Shown here: positions 36,501 through 44,400 of the stretch, piece after piece | Position numbering within the stretch: position 1 is the stretch's first letter | Layout: each line of letters starts with the position of its first letter | Assembly (NCBI GenBank): GCA_016794625.1 | Contig: JAEUGY010000067.1 | Span: forward strand, 1-60,894 | Source: Opitutaceae bacterium | Lineage (GTDB): Bacteria; Verrucomicrobiota; Verrucomicrobiia; Opitutales; Opitutaceae | DNA: 60,894 bases | Direction of reading: 5' to 3' | The notes under the pieces: model-generated | The model's input: the letters and a program-made list of their open reading frames with translations, nothing else | Database searches by the model: none | Told to the model about the DNA's origin: nothing | Position numbers and translations under genes: made by a program

Positions 36501-38310
36501 CGACGGTTGCGCCGGTGGAGGTGCCGCTAAGGGAAACGCCTCCGGCGCGAAAATTCTCGATGAAGACCGCTCCGCCGGACTTGTTCAGCGTGACCGACGC
36601 GGCGGAGATCCCATTGCGATTGGCGGTCGAGGTGCCGAAGGAACCTCCGCCTTCCAACACCAACGTGGCGGCGCTCACCCTGCCTGCGCTTTGCGCAATG
36701 GCTCCGCCGCTGTCCAGGGTCACGGTCCCGCCGCTCGCAACATTCGCGCCCAGACTGATTCCACCGGAGCCCGCGTTCAGCGTGATCGCACCCGAACCGG
36801 AGTTTTCGATTTTTTGAGCGACATCGATCGACGTGCCCGCCGTCAGGGTCAGCGATGAGCCACTCGACCAGTTCACCGCGGCGGCGACGCTGATGGTCTT
36901 GCTCGCCGCCAACGTGAGGGAGGCTCCTCCGAGCAGCTTCGCGACCTCGCCGGCGGTGATGACACTGTCCGCACCGGGTTCATCGAGCAGCGCGCTGTTC
37001 AGATCACCCACCCCCGTGATGTCATCGCCGACGGTTTTGTCACCATTGAGATTGGGATTCGCCGCCTGAATTGTGATGGAATCGGGATCGAACAGCAGTT
37101 CACCCTTCTGGCCGCCGCCGCCGGAGAGTGAAACAACACCGGAAAAAGCGAGACGACCCTGACCGGAGATTTCGGCAAATCCGCCGGCTCCCTGCGCTCC
37201 GGCGCCGGTGGCGGCGAGGGTGCCATTAAACACGGTGGTGTCGTCGGACCAGACAATCACCCGTCCGCCGCCGCCCTGCGCGGTCGCGTCGGCCCGCAGC
37301 GTGGCGTCCCGCGCCACGAGCGTGACCCGCGAGTTGCGGACTTCGGGGTTGGCGCCCTGAAAGTCGCCGCCGACGAGGATCTGCCCGCCACCGGCCGGCC
37401 CGGAGGCATCGATCATCGCTCCGGCCAGCACGCCCACCCGATCTCCGGTCACAAGGACCGAGCCACCACGGTCCCCCGCGGTCTTTGACGTGGCGTCGAG
37501 CGTGCCGGAGATGACCACGTCGCCCGCGCCCTCGCTCTGCACCCGAATCTCCCGAGCGGTCAGCTGGCCGGACTGCGTGATGGCCACGGAATAGAGATCG
37601 CCCGCCGCCAGCACGGCCGAACCGCCGCCGGCATCGATCTGTCCCGACTGGGTGACCCCGTGGGTGACGACCTCGCGCCCTTCGGTCCGTCCGGCTTCAA
37701 CCAGAATCCGGCTCCCCTCGCTTTGGAGCAGCACCTGATCGCCCGCGACGAGCCCAACAAAGCCATCCGGGGAAACAATGCTCCCGGTATTGGAAACGGC
37801 GCGACCGACCAACGCGACCGATTCACCCCGCAGAGCCCCGTCATTCCGTACGTCGCCCGACAGGCCGGTGAAACGGTCGAGCCCGGCCAGGAAATCTTCC
37901 TTGGAAATCGACCCGCCGACCGCGTAGAGGCCACCCACGTCCACCACCGCGGTGGAACCAAAGTAGATGCCGGCCGGATTGACCAGGTAGACCTGCCCGT
38001 TCGACCGCAGCGTGCCATGGATCTGTGACGGGGAGAGGCTGCCGATCAGATTGAGGATGCGCGCCGCCGCACCCGGCTGGACGAATTGCACCGTCTCCTG
38101 ACGCCCCACATCAAAGGCGTTCCAGCGGACGATCGCGTTATGGCCGGCCGTGACCGTCGTGAGCGAACCGTCGACCGCGACGGAAGCCTGACCTGAAAGC
38201 ACCTCGGCCCCGTTCGGTCCGGCGTGGAGGGGTGCCTGAGCCAAGAGCAAGGCGGCCGTTCGGCTTCCCCAACGGCGCATCTGACGGGAGAGCTTGCGTG
38301 GGCGCTTCAT
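24556..38310 (-). CDS. Giant TpsA-type exoprotein (filamentous haemagglutinin-like)
   Basis: A 4584-residue exported protein. I start it at Met 38310 (MKRPRKLSRQMRRWG), which begins a normal signal peptide with cleavage near LHA-GP (residue 30); the longer frame overlaps tpsB. Residues about 30-280 are a two-partner secretion (TPS) domain with the NPAGIYFG form of the NPNGI motif near residue 111. Residues 747-2818 are about 54 tandem 39-residue units (listed separately). From about 2820 to 4300 the protein shows irregular FHA-type beta-helix strands. The last about 270 residues are charged and helical (DLAPALREQLQALGIYSRALMRYEE), unlike the beta-helix. No VENN-type pretoxin motif or toxin/immunity pair is seen, so adhesin or surface fibre is likelier than CDI toxin. 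It sits 7 bases after tpsB and 4 before tssA. Confidence 0.9.
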   Translation of the reverse strand: MKRPRKLSRQMRRWGSRTAALLLAQAPLHAGPNGAEVLSGQASVAVDGSLTTVTAGHNAIVRWNAFDVGRQETVQFVQPGAAARILNLIGSLSPSQIHGTLRSNGQVYLVNPAGIYFGSTAVVDVGGLYAVGGSISKEDFLAGLDRFTGLSGDVRNDGALRGESVALVGRAVSNTGSIVSPDGFVGLVAGDQVLLQSEGSRILVEAGRTEGREVVTHGVTQSGQIDAGGGSAVLAAGDLYSVAITQSGQLTAREIRVQSEGAGDVVISGTLDATSKTAGDRGGSVLVTGDRVGVLAGAMIDASGPAGGGQILVGGDFQGANPEVRNSRVTLVARDATLRADATAQGGGGRVIVWSDDTTVFNGTLAATGAGAQGAGGFAEISGQGRLAFSGVVSLSGGGGQKGELLFDPDSITIQAANPNLNGDKTVGDDITGVGDLNSALLDEPGADSVITAGEVAKLLGGASLTLAASKTISVAAAVNWSSGSSLTLTAGTSIDVAQKIENSGSGAITLNAGSGGISLGANVASGGTVTLDSGGAIAQSAGRVSAATLVLEGGGSFGTSTANRNGISAASVTLNKSGGAVFIENFRAGGVSLSGTSTGATVDVVSRDAAGTAAQPLTVGASGLTAGSVALNGSTVTVTGDLTATASGASIVAATDATITGDIDVDNAVSITFGSAAAGVLTLSGSITAPDDLSATGGANGDSIVLNTLSVGTATFDGGGGTDTVTVGGSGAQILEATGTGAFSLGALDFTSIEEVAAGGGTDVVELPNSNSSIVVTGSGAVSVLGIAFSQVETIDAGGGTSDTVSLTGGDDSFVVTGTNAGSASGLSFTGIEAVDGMAGSDTLTNSSGTAFTVGSGAVAGIAYTQFEKFSTPSLKLSAADETIAVTAAGEATIGGVSYTGVTSIDAQGGVDAVTLTGGDDSFTVTAAGKGTGLGISFSNIESIDGGLGTDTLTNATGAVLTLGATLGDVTYTSFDKISTPALKLTTGDDTFAVTGSGKGSTGGVDYLGLSTVDTADGADAVVLTAGAEALVYGAGGAVTAAGITFSQVESVDGGGGADSLTLTSGKDEITASGTLQFSVGGVGFANVATVAAGSGTDTLTLTPANTTITVNGSQSATVLGVAYTGLDAIVAAAGGLDHVTLPATDDEFAVTASLAGTANGIAFTEIESVDGGLGEDTLTNDTGAAFSGGSAALGGIAFTGFESIDTPILALTDNAETFTLIGTGKGKLGTLTYKGLIAVDALGGSDVLELTTGDDAVQFDGPGAVTTSGIAFTQFESVKGGGGKDKLTLTTGSDQVALAPTGVLTVAAVTFETFSEVAGGAGGDLVVLTTLDDDVQIDASGAFTTRGIAFSQIESLNANAGLDTIKLTNGADTVVIDGANAVTTAGLALTGVEAVAGKGGKDSLLLGASGEVVSVTGANALTFAGISFTEVDALDAGGGLDEIKLTSGADTVTVTGTGAADAAGISFSQIEVLWGNGGGDSATLSAGDDTILMVSGTEVNSNGLRFLHFAGFSGGDGKDTVFLSAAPETVTLTGKQSATLVGVPFTAIEGVETGGGADTLVLTTADDAVSVQDGNRLRAGDILFGGIDAVEGNGGSDSLTLTDKADTISVTGIGAFQHAGVGFTKFSALIGGAGTDLITLSPLADTLTVSAPKLLAVSGLSFSQFETVDALGGDDQVILSPGSNAVTVLGTRSIGVFDLTLNNIERVAGNGGGDTVLLGAGNDQIGLIGTNAFGVAGIEFTAFSGIDAGPGLDLVTLSSGNDQVQGLAAGSFASAGVTFSNVESVNAGVGFDALTLTSFGDQLAVTGPNSLNALAINFSGIDGVAGGAGYDSIILPAGADAILLAGPGAVNAAAILFTEIEAVDAAGGADTLTLTPGPDTVTLGAALVTRIANIDFSSVETIAGGGGDDRVVLTSGSDGVRVTGKTAFTAANIAFQQFSSVAGGAGADTVTLTEGADTLRVDGQNAMTTSDIAFTEIETVQAGGGTDTVNLTAASDQVEVTGLSQLLTYGMLIDGVDQVAGGAGENEARLGAGSDLVLVTAAGSFLTSGIAFSEFTAVTGGGGGDEVQFTSGADSLVMAGADTLVSLGLTFRQFQQVDAGGGYDTLTLPPSDDTLEIKGPGSLAAGAFVFTHLEAVAGGGGSDAVNLGASDDQVTLAGSRAFNTSGLAFSGFGRVDGGGGKDTLLLSAAADEVVIEGSKALRTADVRFTQFEVVDAGAGGVDRAILTAGDDAVRLLGTQRIATSDLELIGVELVDGAGGRNSLELPDGDDVLTVADNRSFKAGDVSFGAFDAVAGGGGRDTVRLTDRDETLTLAGAKRFSAYQIAFSDIESVDAGAGRDQLLLTAGDDTLTVRGEGELLTQEISFTRLETVDGGSGHDIAHLTNEADTIAYQGGGTFATRALTFQAIETVHAGGGQDQLTLTPTDDEVTLTGPNQLTLAGLTVLDLETVAGGGGNDRVHLTAGDDAVQITGEASFSTLGLAFTAISRLDGGDGQDRVTLTSGPDRVVIAGERRLDLPGLQLTAIESVDGAEGTNSLILTAGDDTVTVDGPRALTTAGLTFTAFDLVEGGAGADAVLLTRGDDQLAIRGLHSFSAQSLLFRDVETVDAGAGFNRLDLTGNDDTVTALDTRKLSTWGLTLSRVDAVDALGGRDILTLTSGPDTVLVTGVKAATASAVAFTHLESIDAAGGANTARLTGGDDEVRVLGERSFLTSELTLTSFQTIDGSAGVDRIELLPKDDVVTLAGPQRLSVDDLALVGFEAIDGGGGANTLQGTPAAESWTIDGVNRGTVQGTTFAQFATVKTGGTATDTFTFTSGGGDITGKIMGEGATVALENTTDALVTLTGPLIAPSVRFGASGAGGFRVANPANEVTTIAAALGGTLVFRNSGTFSIGRVDGLAGLKVGGDLRLEADGGELAIDEPVSTGRHATVRAGRVVQANRIEVGVVDAQGTLDVEAFAGSITFAADAMSRAAGGTIRYAATSDLIAGEIDAGGGAISLLAGGAILDGNDGAMNLRAGAARVQSGTGSIGSAANALETDLDRLSMSSGGGLFVAEVSSLIVGPTDAMVTQRLGEDGTRMALEDAALSPHPTPGDLQITTGAGLSVAGAANGVLEARGSLTLIAGEGDLTLTPALSSGQTVVLLAGRAIRASADVTAVTTLDVESTTGSILADPGTLLSASSVRLAAGSDLTLGRVQGTSVSVLAKGNISDGTNGSGVPSIVSSAVRLEAGGSIGSGSNAFAVAAETLAAKSGASLYLTEQDGVRITNVPAQTWSRAIAGRETITFTDSQLSGLNVAQDLRLTTGVGKAGALTIDQPVQAGSSVLIASSAGGLTLNAPVTAGSDLSMLSSGEVAQNANLQAGGTLDVTSTQGSILMAPSAKSSTNGGDLRYESAQTVALGELNAGKGGILVRAGEAVTDNNGDRLNLVSTRARIEATRGAIGHASQALDLDVPRLEAAAGDSLHLESTGAIVLGSVGDITVNRQQAGGGGSKVADAASGEAGLRSTGQATGRVISLTTQTGAVTLAPGAVVSTGATMARGSLVIGSGTHVEPGATVAGGMSLAAVRIAGEVQSAGLLDLQGVAVQAEAQSRARISVSDGTQVRLSGAERASFGSDTLLQAPMAGVERIDAHQNVRISAPITGSNLIVTADADARIGPNESGPGGVQIAPTGSLLSTGTLTVTGSAWSEAGANPATLPLAVEVQAGGQLSSTGALILASSSQAPAGSSLRVTGLSSPGSATVGSSGGTIQLTAASGGVVELNGGEAARPLLAAAGGITIASPLQLSGPALIESTTSGEIAFLGPVDARAGAAADLVVKTAGLTSFREAVGDRNALTSLSTSALGGTEIGTGRMRVTGALTFGDAVTLVTDTSLTAGSLTFGDSVQSRQDGGAALILSVAGETVFQGAVGDGGRRLKSLTTDASGTTRFQGDRVVTLGAQTYADAVLLGGKTDLSASGIVFQNTVDSAPGTTGSVSLLSSGAVTFLAPVGQGRRVGTLATDAGGTTTVRADLAATALDFGDDVTFEGAPTLTAATTADQRYAGALTLGADLVLTASNGNVTLGRGAQGGGRTLSVLAREGLVSADGDLGGVAARLKNVQISGRSVGVDNVWTTDTLALEIGRDTGKGATTAPHLEIRGNRLDSETGTVVLGSGALTLTDTSDDKTAPPLQSSIFKANPGDLTIAGAQVTLQPFERLAVRDGSLVIFADQAMTLSNTAAAQTLALIAPQIRLRSRAPAPALWPDLQGEDRGMDLVAGRVLFFRGGSPEAPIRAELSKLDLGKSQGTLLVNSPEVITLIAGPGQTPQTVLVADLAEERSLLRPLVPNLVYLDLTSAAGIGHVAAIPAARFGSENASPLYAVTANGQLRASLEQVYVPVAPRQEQAMEPAEADLAPALREQLQALGIYSRALMRYEEQSRSRRAGTFVVVPNRIRPFESDYEVVDARVEGASVREVLRLAAETGLVGEQTSGLTKVADALASVYDVFFQETQSEDGRAFRAWLERRPEADARAVLAFIGSLRATLVQIERLGLTRHELEVSKSQIYGNLLRPRLNVDADFLRLVVEGGLDEPPPPSNRAALPPPSHRPLS
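29857..36072 (-). repeat. About 54 tandem 117-bp (39-residue) repeats in the exoprotein
   Basis: I count about 54 units coding residues 747-2818 of the exoprotein. Most are exactly 39 residues. The unit begins with a strand and turn (AGIxFTxIExVDAGGG), followed by xDTLxLTxG, then xDTVxVTG and a variable linker of about ten residues. Each unit thus carries a doublet of GGGxDxLxL and GxDxVxV, both resembling the calcium-binding RTX nonapeptide. Units near positions 3-4, 6-7 and 12-13 are a shorter variant (DTLTN ... STPxLxLT). Neighbouring units are diverged rather than near-identical, so the array is not a recent expansion. Confidence 0.85.
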
Positions 38311-38317
38311 ACCGGCG

Positions 38318-40267
38318 CTACCAACTGAAACTCGCGACAACGTGTGCCCGAAGATCCCCAGACTCGGCGACCGTGCGATCGTCGTCCTCGAGCGCACGAA
38401 ACACTCTGCCCACATCGCAGCGGATCGACAACATCTGTTTTAACACGAACTCCACCCCCAGCCCGGCGCCGAGCAGGTCGACATTGCGTTCCGCGAGAGG
38501 CAGCGCTGTGCCCGGCTGCGGCGGCGGGGCACCCGCTTCCGGGGTGACCTGGCGGCGGGCATAGTCCACAAACCCGCGCAGCACCAGATCCCAGTCGGGT
38601 GGGCGGAGGGCTTGCGGCGGTCGCCAATGGAAGGGCTGTCCCAGCCAGCGTCCAACGGGACCAGGGGTAAGGCTGCGGGGGAAGTGAAAGCCATACTCGG
38701 CGGAAAAAAGAACCATCTCATCGGCCGAGACGGCGGATTCTGGATAGCCGCGCACCGAAAAAGCTCCTCCCACGAGGTCTTGCTCCTGGGGAATGAGGCG
38801 CGCCTCGCCCAACAAGACCCGTCCGCGAGAACGCAAATTCACTTCATGTATCTGGGATTCGTGTCCTTCATTCCCCGAGAACCAAGCCGGGAGGAAGGCC
38901 TGGTAACCGATCTGCCAGCGCAGCGAGGTCCAGTCGGCGGAGGCTCCGATGCGACCCAGCGAGTCATAACCGCGTCCGGGTTCCGTGTTGGCCACGCCTT
39001 CAACGCTCTTTTCCAGTCGCAGTCCCAGGCTGAGGGCTCCCCGTTCCATTTCCCGGGTTGCCCCCACATTCAAGAACGGCACAAGGAACGCAGATTCACC
39101 TTCCGTGATGCTGGTGGGGCCGACGGTGGTCGCCACGGAGTAGCGCGTGTAATTCGCCCCCAGCGCCGTGGTCAATTCCCAGGTTTTTCCTACATCGCGC
39201 CGGTAGGTGACCTCCGCCCCCGTCAGCCAATTGTCGCCAATAAAGCGCAGGTTCTCGAAGGCGCGTCCGTCGGCGGCAAAGTCACCAAAAGAGCCATACA
39301 CGCGTGCGGTCAACGTGCCCGGCCGGATGAGTGGCCGGCGATAGGACATGAACGCGGCCCGGCTGCCGAAGTCGGGCGTGCTGAGGACGTCCAGGTTGAA
39401 GACGTCATCATGATTGGTCAGCTGATTGTGCTGGAAGCCAAGGCGGGCGCGCCAAAGCGAAGTCGCCTCGGTCCCGGTGTTCGAAATCTGGGAAAAGACC
39501 TGCCAGGACTTCGCCTCGGTCACGAGGTAATCGAGCACGATCAACCCGGGGCTGCCCGCGGACGCGATGGACGCCTCCACCCGCCGGGTCGAATCGGCAC
39601 TCAACGCCCGCAGGTACGACTCGAGACGGTCTCGCAGAAAGAGGCTGCCGGGCGCTCCGGCGGCCTCCGGAGGCTGCAACGGCGAGCGTTGCAGGATCCA
39701 GCGATGCTTGGGATTCTGGTTCGCCTCCGCCGCGGGAAACCGGCGTCCCCGGGCTAGCGTTCGGGCTTCGGCCACCTGGCTGGCCCAGACCACGACGGAG
39801 AGCGTGGTGGTGTCCGGAGGTCGCCGATCCACGAGGCCGCGCGCCGTCACATCAATGCCCTCAAACGCGACCCAGACGCCGTAAAAGCCCAGCTGGTTGT
39901 AGTGCGTCACGAGCTGTTCGGCGACAAACCGCAGTCCGGCCGCATCGAAGTGAGCGCCCGCAGGCACGGTGCCCAGGACAAGTCCCTTCTCGCCGTGCTC
40001 AGGGCGGACGGTCCACACTCCCTCGTGCTGGCCCAGCGCCACCCGCACCGCCTGCAACGTATCCAGCGCGGGCAGTTGCGGGTGTGGCAGCCCGTACCGA
40101 AAGGCAAAACGGTCCACCGGCACTCGGTCGGCGGCCACCAGCGAGGCTGCGGCCACGAACAACCAGACAACGGCCACCGCTCCGCGGAAACTGTACCGCG
40201 CGGCCCGAGTCCCGGGGGTGCGACCGTCGCGCGCAACGGCGGGCCATGGTTGCGGTCGTGGTCGCAT
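38318..40267 (-). CDS. TpsB-type outer-membrane transporter (FhaC/ShlB family)
   Basis: A 649-residue protein. After an Arg-rich start comes a hydrophobic signal segment (residues 29-45, cleavage near ASLVA). The region to about residue 180 is POTRA-like (RFVAEQLVTHYNQLGFYGVWV), and the rest alternates amphipathic strands of a beta-barrel, ending in ASFSW with a terminal aromatic. The FSVRGYPES block near residues 503-511 contains the VRGY motif of loop L6, conserved in Omp85/TpsB transporters. It is therefore the transporter for the giant exoprotein encoded 7 bases downstream. It starts 13 bases after the TagF-like gene, placing the TPS pair inside the T6SS operon. The exact start codon is uncertain because of the long N-terminal extension before the signal peptide. 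Confidence 0.88.
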   Translation of the reverse strand: MRPRPQPWPAVARDGRTPGTRAARYSFRGAVAVVWLFVAAASLVAADRVPVDRFAFRYGLPHPQLPALDTLQAVRVALGQHEGVWTVRPEHGEKGLVLGTVPAGAHFDAAGLRFVAEQLVTHYNQLGFYGVWVAFEGIDVTARGLVDRRPPDTTTLSVVVWASQVAEARTLARGRRFPAAEANQNPKHRWILQRSPLQPPEAAGAPGSLFLRDRLESYLRALSADSTRRVEASIASAGSPGLIVLDYLVTEAKSWQVFSQISNTGTEATSLWRARLGFQHNQLTNHDDVFNLDVLSTPDFGSRAAFMSYRRPLIRPGTLTARVYGSFGDFAADGRAFENLRFIGDNWLTGAEVTYRRDVGKTWELTTALGANYTRYSVATTVGPTSITEGESAFLVPFLNVGATREMERGALSLGLRLEKSVEGVANTEPGRGYDSLGRIGASADWTSLRWQIGYQAFLPAWFSGNEGHESQIHEVNLRSRGRVLLGEARLIPQEQDLVGGAFSVRGYPESAVSADEMVLFSAEYGFHFPRSLTPGPVGRWLGQPFHWRPPQALRPPDWDLVLRGFVDYARRQVTPEAGAPPPQPGTALPLAERNVDLLGAGLGVEFVLKQMLSIRCDVGRVFRALEDDDRTVAESGDLRAHVVASFSW

Positions 40268-40280
40268 CGGAACAGGAGAG

Positions 40281-41408
40281 CTAAGTCGCCCGCAAGTCGA
40301 AGCGAGAGCCAGCGCGGGAGCCGGCCGACGGGATCAACCGACTGAGAAAACCGGTCCTGCCGCCATTGCGGTGACGGGCCAGCCAGCGGTCGGCGGCCTC
40401 GCGATTTTCCAGGACGGGCTGGCCATTCAGGATCGAGACCGTCGGAAGCCGGCGGCGGCGGACGATGTCAGCCAGCAGTGGCTCCATGCGTTGCAGACCC
40501 TGAGCATCCAGTTGGTACGGCACATCCGTGACCAGCGGAGCACCGAGCAGATTTGCCCGCAGAACGAAAAAGTCGGCCGGCGCGGGTTCGCCCACAATGA
40601 CGTCGATCCACGTGGCTTCGCGATGCACCAGTCCGAGCAGGGGCACGGCGGGATCCACCTGGGTTTCGAGGAAGGACAACCACGCATTGAGCGTCTCCAT
40701 GGCATTGCTGCCGGGGACCCGGGGCAGGCGCAGACAGCGGGACTTCGCGGGGCCCTCCGCCGGATTCCAGGCATTGGATCCGGGCGCGAAGAGCCCCAGG
40801 TTGACGCGCAGGTGGTGAAACACGCGTTCGAGATCCGTGCGATCGAGGCTGAAGTATGCGGTCCAGCCATCGATGCCAATCAGGGAGTCGACCACGCCCA
40901 CACTATCGGTCACTCCAGCGCGCTGTCGCAGGGTGCGCTGCGCCTCCGCGAGCGAGGCCAGCACGGGGGTCGCGACGGTCGCCTGCAGGCATCCGGCCCG
41001 GGCCGTCTCAAGTGCGGGGGCCACCTCCTGGGAAAGAAACTCGAATCGCTGTCCCACGGTGTGGACGACCACGGTCATGGGGAACAAAGCCCGGCCGATG
41101 CCGTCGCGGGAGGACCAGATGCGGCCCGTCAAAGACTCCCCTCCCCGGCGCCAGACCAGGGTGTGATCGAACGTGGCGAGCGTCTTGTCCGCTCCGGCCC
41201 GATCCCAGGCCGCACTTTCAATTTGTGAAGCGATGCCGGTGCCGTAGAGCGAACGCCGGAGCATGACGAGGGACGAGGTCAGCAATCCCACGTCGTCCAT
41301 GTGGTCGTTCCAAGCCGGGTGCTTGCCAAAGGCGCCCACGTAAACGCGGGGAGCCTGGGGAAGATTTTCCCAGTCTTCGTTGAGAAATCGTTGCGCGAAC
41401 TCACTCAT
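40281..41408 (-). CDS. TagF-like T6SS accessory protein
   Basis: A 375-residue cytoplasmic protein. Residues 23-40 read YVGAFGKHPAWNDHMDDV, like the G-x-x-GK-xP-x-x-D signature near the start of TagF/ImpM proteins. Further blocks include FDHTLVWRRGGESLTGRIWSS and DGIGRALFPMTVVVHTVG, which match a TagF-related group I recall from planctomycete and verrucomicrobial T6SS loci. TagF in other bacteria represses T6SS activity post-translationally. It follows tssM by 66 bases and precedes tpsB by 13. The call is by motif and context and I hold it as probable. Confidence 0.6.
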   Translation of the reverse strand: MSEFAQRFLNEDWENLPQAPRVYVGAFGKHPAWNDHMDDVGLLTSSLVMLRRSLYGTGIASQIESAAWDRAGADKTLATFDHTLVWRRGGESLTGRIWSSRDGIGRALFPMTVVVHTVGQRFEFLSQEVAPALETARAGCLQATVATPVLASLAEAQRTLRQRAGVTDSVGVVDSLIGIDGWTAYFSLDRTDLERVFHHLRVNLGLFAPGSNAWNPAEGPAKSRCLRLPRVPGSNAMETLNAWLSFLETQVDPAVPLLGLVHREATWIDVIVGEPAPADFFVLRANLLGAPLVTDVPYQLDAQGLQRMEPLLADIVRRRRLPTVSILNGQPVLENREAADRWLARHRNGGRTGFLSRLIPSAGSRAGSRFDLRAT

Positions 41409-41474
41409 GGTACCGGCCTTCCTGGCTGCGGGGGCAAGGGAAAGTCGACGCGGCGGCGTGGGTGGAATGGGGCA

Positions 41475-44400
41475 TCACCGTGCCGAGGAGGGCCAGCGAT
41501 CGAGGGTCGGGAGGGGCTTTTCGAAGACGACGGTCAGTGCGAGCACCAGTTCCGTGCGATCCTCCTTCAGGCGCACCACGGTGTCCCACTCCAAGCCGTC
41601 GTTCCGGCGAACGGAACCCTGGGTGAGCAGGCGGAGCAGGCTCCAGCCGGGTTCAAAGACGAGGCTGGCATCGGGCGTCGGCTTGGGGTCGGGCGTGGTG
41701 GAAAATTCCATCGGAGTCGGCGTGGCGGGCAGCGCGAAGCGGCCAATCTCCAGGTTTTCGACCAGTCCGCGGGCGCGCAGGTCGCGGCCGGCGAGGCGGA
41801 ACGAGGGATAGACCCGCGCCAAGGGGATCTTTCCGGATACACCGGCGCCGGTGACCCGCTCCAGGGTCGGCGCCTGGTCACGGTCGCGAATGAGCACGAG
41901 TTTCGCCTGCAGGGGTTCACCATCCGCCCCGGTCAGGGCGGCGGCAAACGCGGCGCAGCGGTCGGCGCGCGCGAACGCGGTTTCCAGGCCCTTTTTGACG
42001 TCGGCTGGCACGGCCGGATCGGCCGCATCCGCCCGCACGCGCTCCAGCGCCTTGACCGCGGCCTTGAACGCCTCGGGCTCCAGCGCCGGGCCCCGACCAA
42101 ACGGAAATCCGGAGGTCGGCGAACTGATGGCGTCGAGTTCCTCGGTGTACACGCGCATCAGGCCCTGCACGCTCACGGCGGAGGCACCGTCGAGGAGGTT
42201 GCGCACCGCCACGGTGAACTCGGGACGGATCGGACCTTCGTATTTGCCGATCGACTCCCGCGCGGTGGTGATGGCGGCCAGCTGGGTGCCCACCACGGAT
42301 CCGAGTTTGCCCAGGAGGCTCTCGCCGGGGGCGGCCTTGAGTGCGAGTCGTTCCATCGCCTCGGCATACGCGGTCACCCGCTGCAGATACGCGGCCCGGG
42401 CTCCGGCCGCGGTGGCGCGCAAGGTCTGCTGGTCGAGGTCGGCGAGCTGCGCTTGTTCCGACGGCGGCAGGGCTTGTTCGAGCAGGGCGTTGACCTTGGC
42501 ATCGAGCGAGGCCAGTCGGCGTTGCACGTCGCGATAGAGGGTGAACTCGCTGGCCGGTCCGGTCGCGGCCTGGGCCGCGGCATCGGCCGCCGCCTTTTGT
42601 TTAAGCAACGAGGCCTTGATGCGCTGGGAGGCACGTCCGGCGCCGCCGCGGATGCGGTCGACTGCGGCACGGTAGCCGCTGTCGAGTGTCACGTCTCCGG
42701 TCACGCCCGTCTTGCGTTTGAGATCTTCAACGAGCCGGTCGAGCGACGCTCGGCGAGTGGCGAGATCGGACCAGGCCGCCTCGACCTTGGCCTGCCAGCC
42801 GGCCGCGGTGCGCGGAGCGGAGGCGGCCGCAAGGAAGGCCTTTTCGGAGTCGAGGAAGCGGATGACGGTCAGACGGCCGTCCTGCACCACCTGAAAGGCG
42901 TCGCGCTGGGTGGCCTGCGCATTCTGGAGATCGCGCTCCAGGGTTTCAAAGGCCCGCAGGATCGGCGGGTTGTCACGCAGGGTCTTGCCGCGCGTCAGCC
43001 AGTCGCCCGGCCATTTGCCCCGCCCTTCCCCGCCGCCGAAGTAGGTCCAGTCGAAGATGCGGATCAGGCGATCCGAAAGGGCGGCCTGGTCGGGCAAGGC
43101 GGCGATGGACGGACCGAGCAGGGGCTGGATGAAATCCTCGCCGGGGAAATCCGGCACATAACCGGGCAGCTTCTTCAGGTGCACCGAGCCCTCGACCTCG
43201 ACCAGGGTCGCAAGTCGATCGATGTCGGTCGGCGCCCAGACCGGGGAATTGAGGAACCGTTCCCGGCTCGCCTCGACGAGGGGCGACACCACGCTCGCCT
43301 CGAAGAGGACGCGCTGCGCCCGGCGCCGGCCCGGATTGGCCCGGACCGCGATGGTTTCGATCGGCTTGAAAATCCAGGGAATCTGCAAATCGGAGCTGAC
43401 GCGCTGGAGCAGCTTTTCGTGGAACTCGATGACGGGCCATTCCCGGTTGCCTTCGATCCGCACCGGATCATTGCCCGCGTAGACGAGCGAGGTATCCACA
43501 ATGGGATGCCAGCGGTGACCCGCCCATTCGGTCGGATTCGCGCCGGCCCGCCACAGGGCCAGCTCCTCGCCGACACTGGAGCGGAGGGCGTTGCGGCCGA
43601 TCAGACTGAGCACGACCAGGCCGAGCAGGCCGCAGCCGACCACGCTGGCCAGAATCCATTGCCGGCGCCGGACGAGCTGGCCGGTGTTGGTCGCCCGCGT
43701 GACCAGCCCCTGCTCCTTGAAGATCTTCTGCGTGAAGAGATCGCGCAGGAAGAAGGAGCGCTCGCGCTCCCAGGCCTTGCCGTCAGGCAGGGCTTCCGGG
43801 GCGAGCCCCAGCGCGGAGGCCAGTTCGGCGTCGAGGGCGGAGCCCTCGGTCAAGGCGGAGGTGAAGTAGATGCCGCGGAGAAAGAGCGGTTTGGCGGACC
43901 ATTCACTCGCGACAAAGATGGTCTCGAGGTAGCGGCGCAGGCGCGGGGCCAGGGCGGCGATGCTGCTTGGCAGCGTGAACAGGGCGTCCACCTCGTCGAC
44001 CCGGCGGGCGCCTGGTTCCGTCGGTATCGGATCCTTGAGCAAGCCCAGACGGCGGCGGCGGATCCGCTGCACCACCTGGTCGAGATGCTGGTCGACCGCA
44101 TCCGGACGGAACGGCGCGTCAAGCGACTCGCCGTTCGACCAGCCCGTCATCTGATGCTGCAGCTGCGGGTCCTTCAGGCCGGCGAAGAATTCGCGGAAGC
44201 CATTGATCAAATCGCATTTCGTGATGAGCACGAATACCGGGAAACGCACATCCAGCCGTTTCTGAATGACGTCGAGCTGCTGGGCGATCTTGCCCGCCTT
44301 GCGTTGGATGTCCTCGAAGGGATCCTTGATCAGGCTCTCGACCGGAATGACGAGCAGCAGACCATTGATCGGGCAGTCGGGCCGCGTCTTGCGCAGCAGG

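Noticed and set aside
25303-36817. Many plus-strand frames of 150-500 codons across the exoprotein gene
   Set aside because: They are antisense readings of the periodic repeats and show the same 117-base periodicity without protein features.
24556-38310. Exoprotein as a CdiA-type contact-dependent toxin
   Set aside because: No VENN or other pretoxin boundary, no recognisable C-terminal toxin and no immunity gene follow; the next gene, 4 bases on, is tssA.
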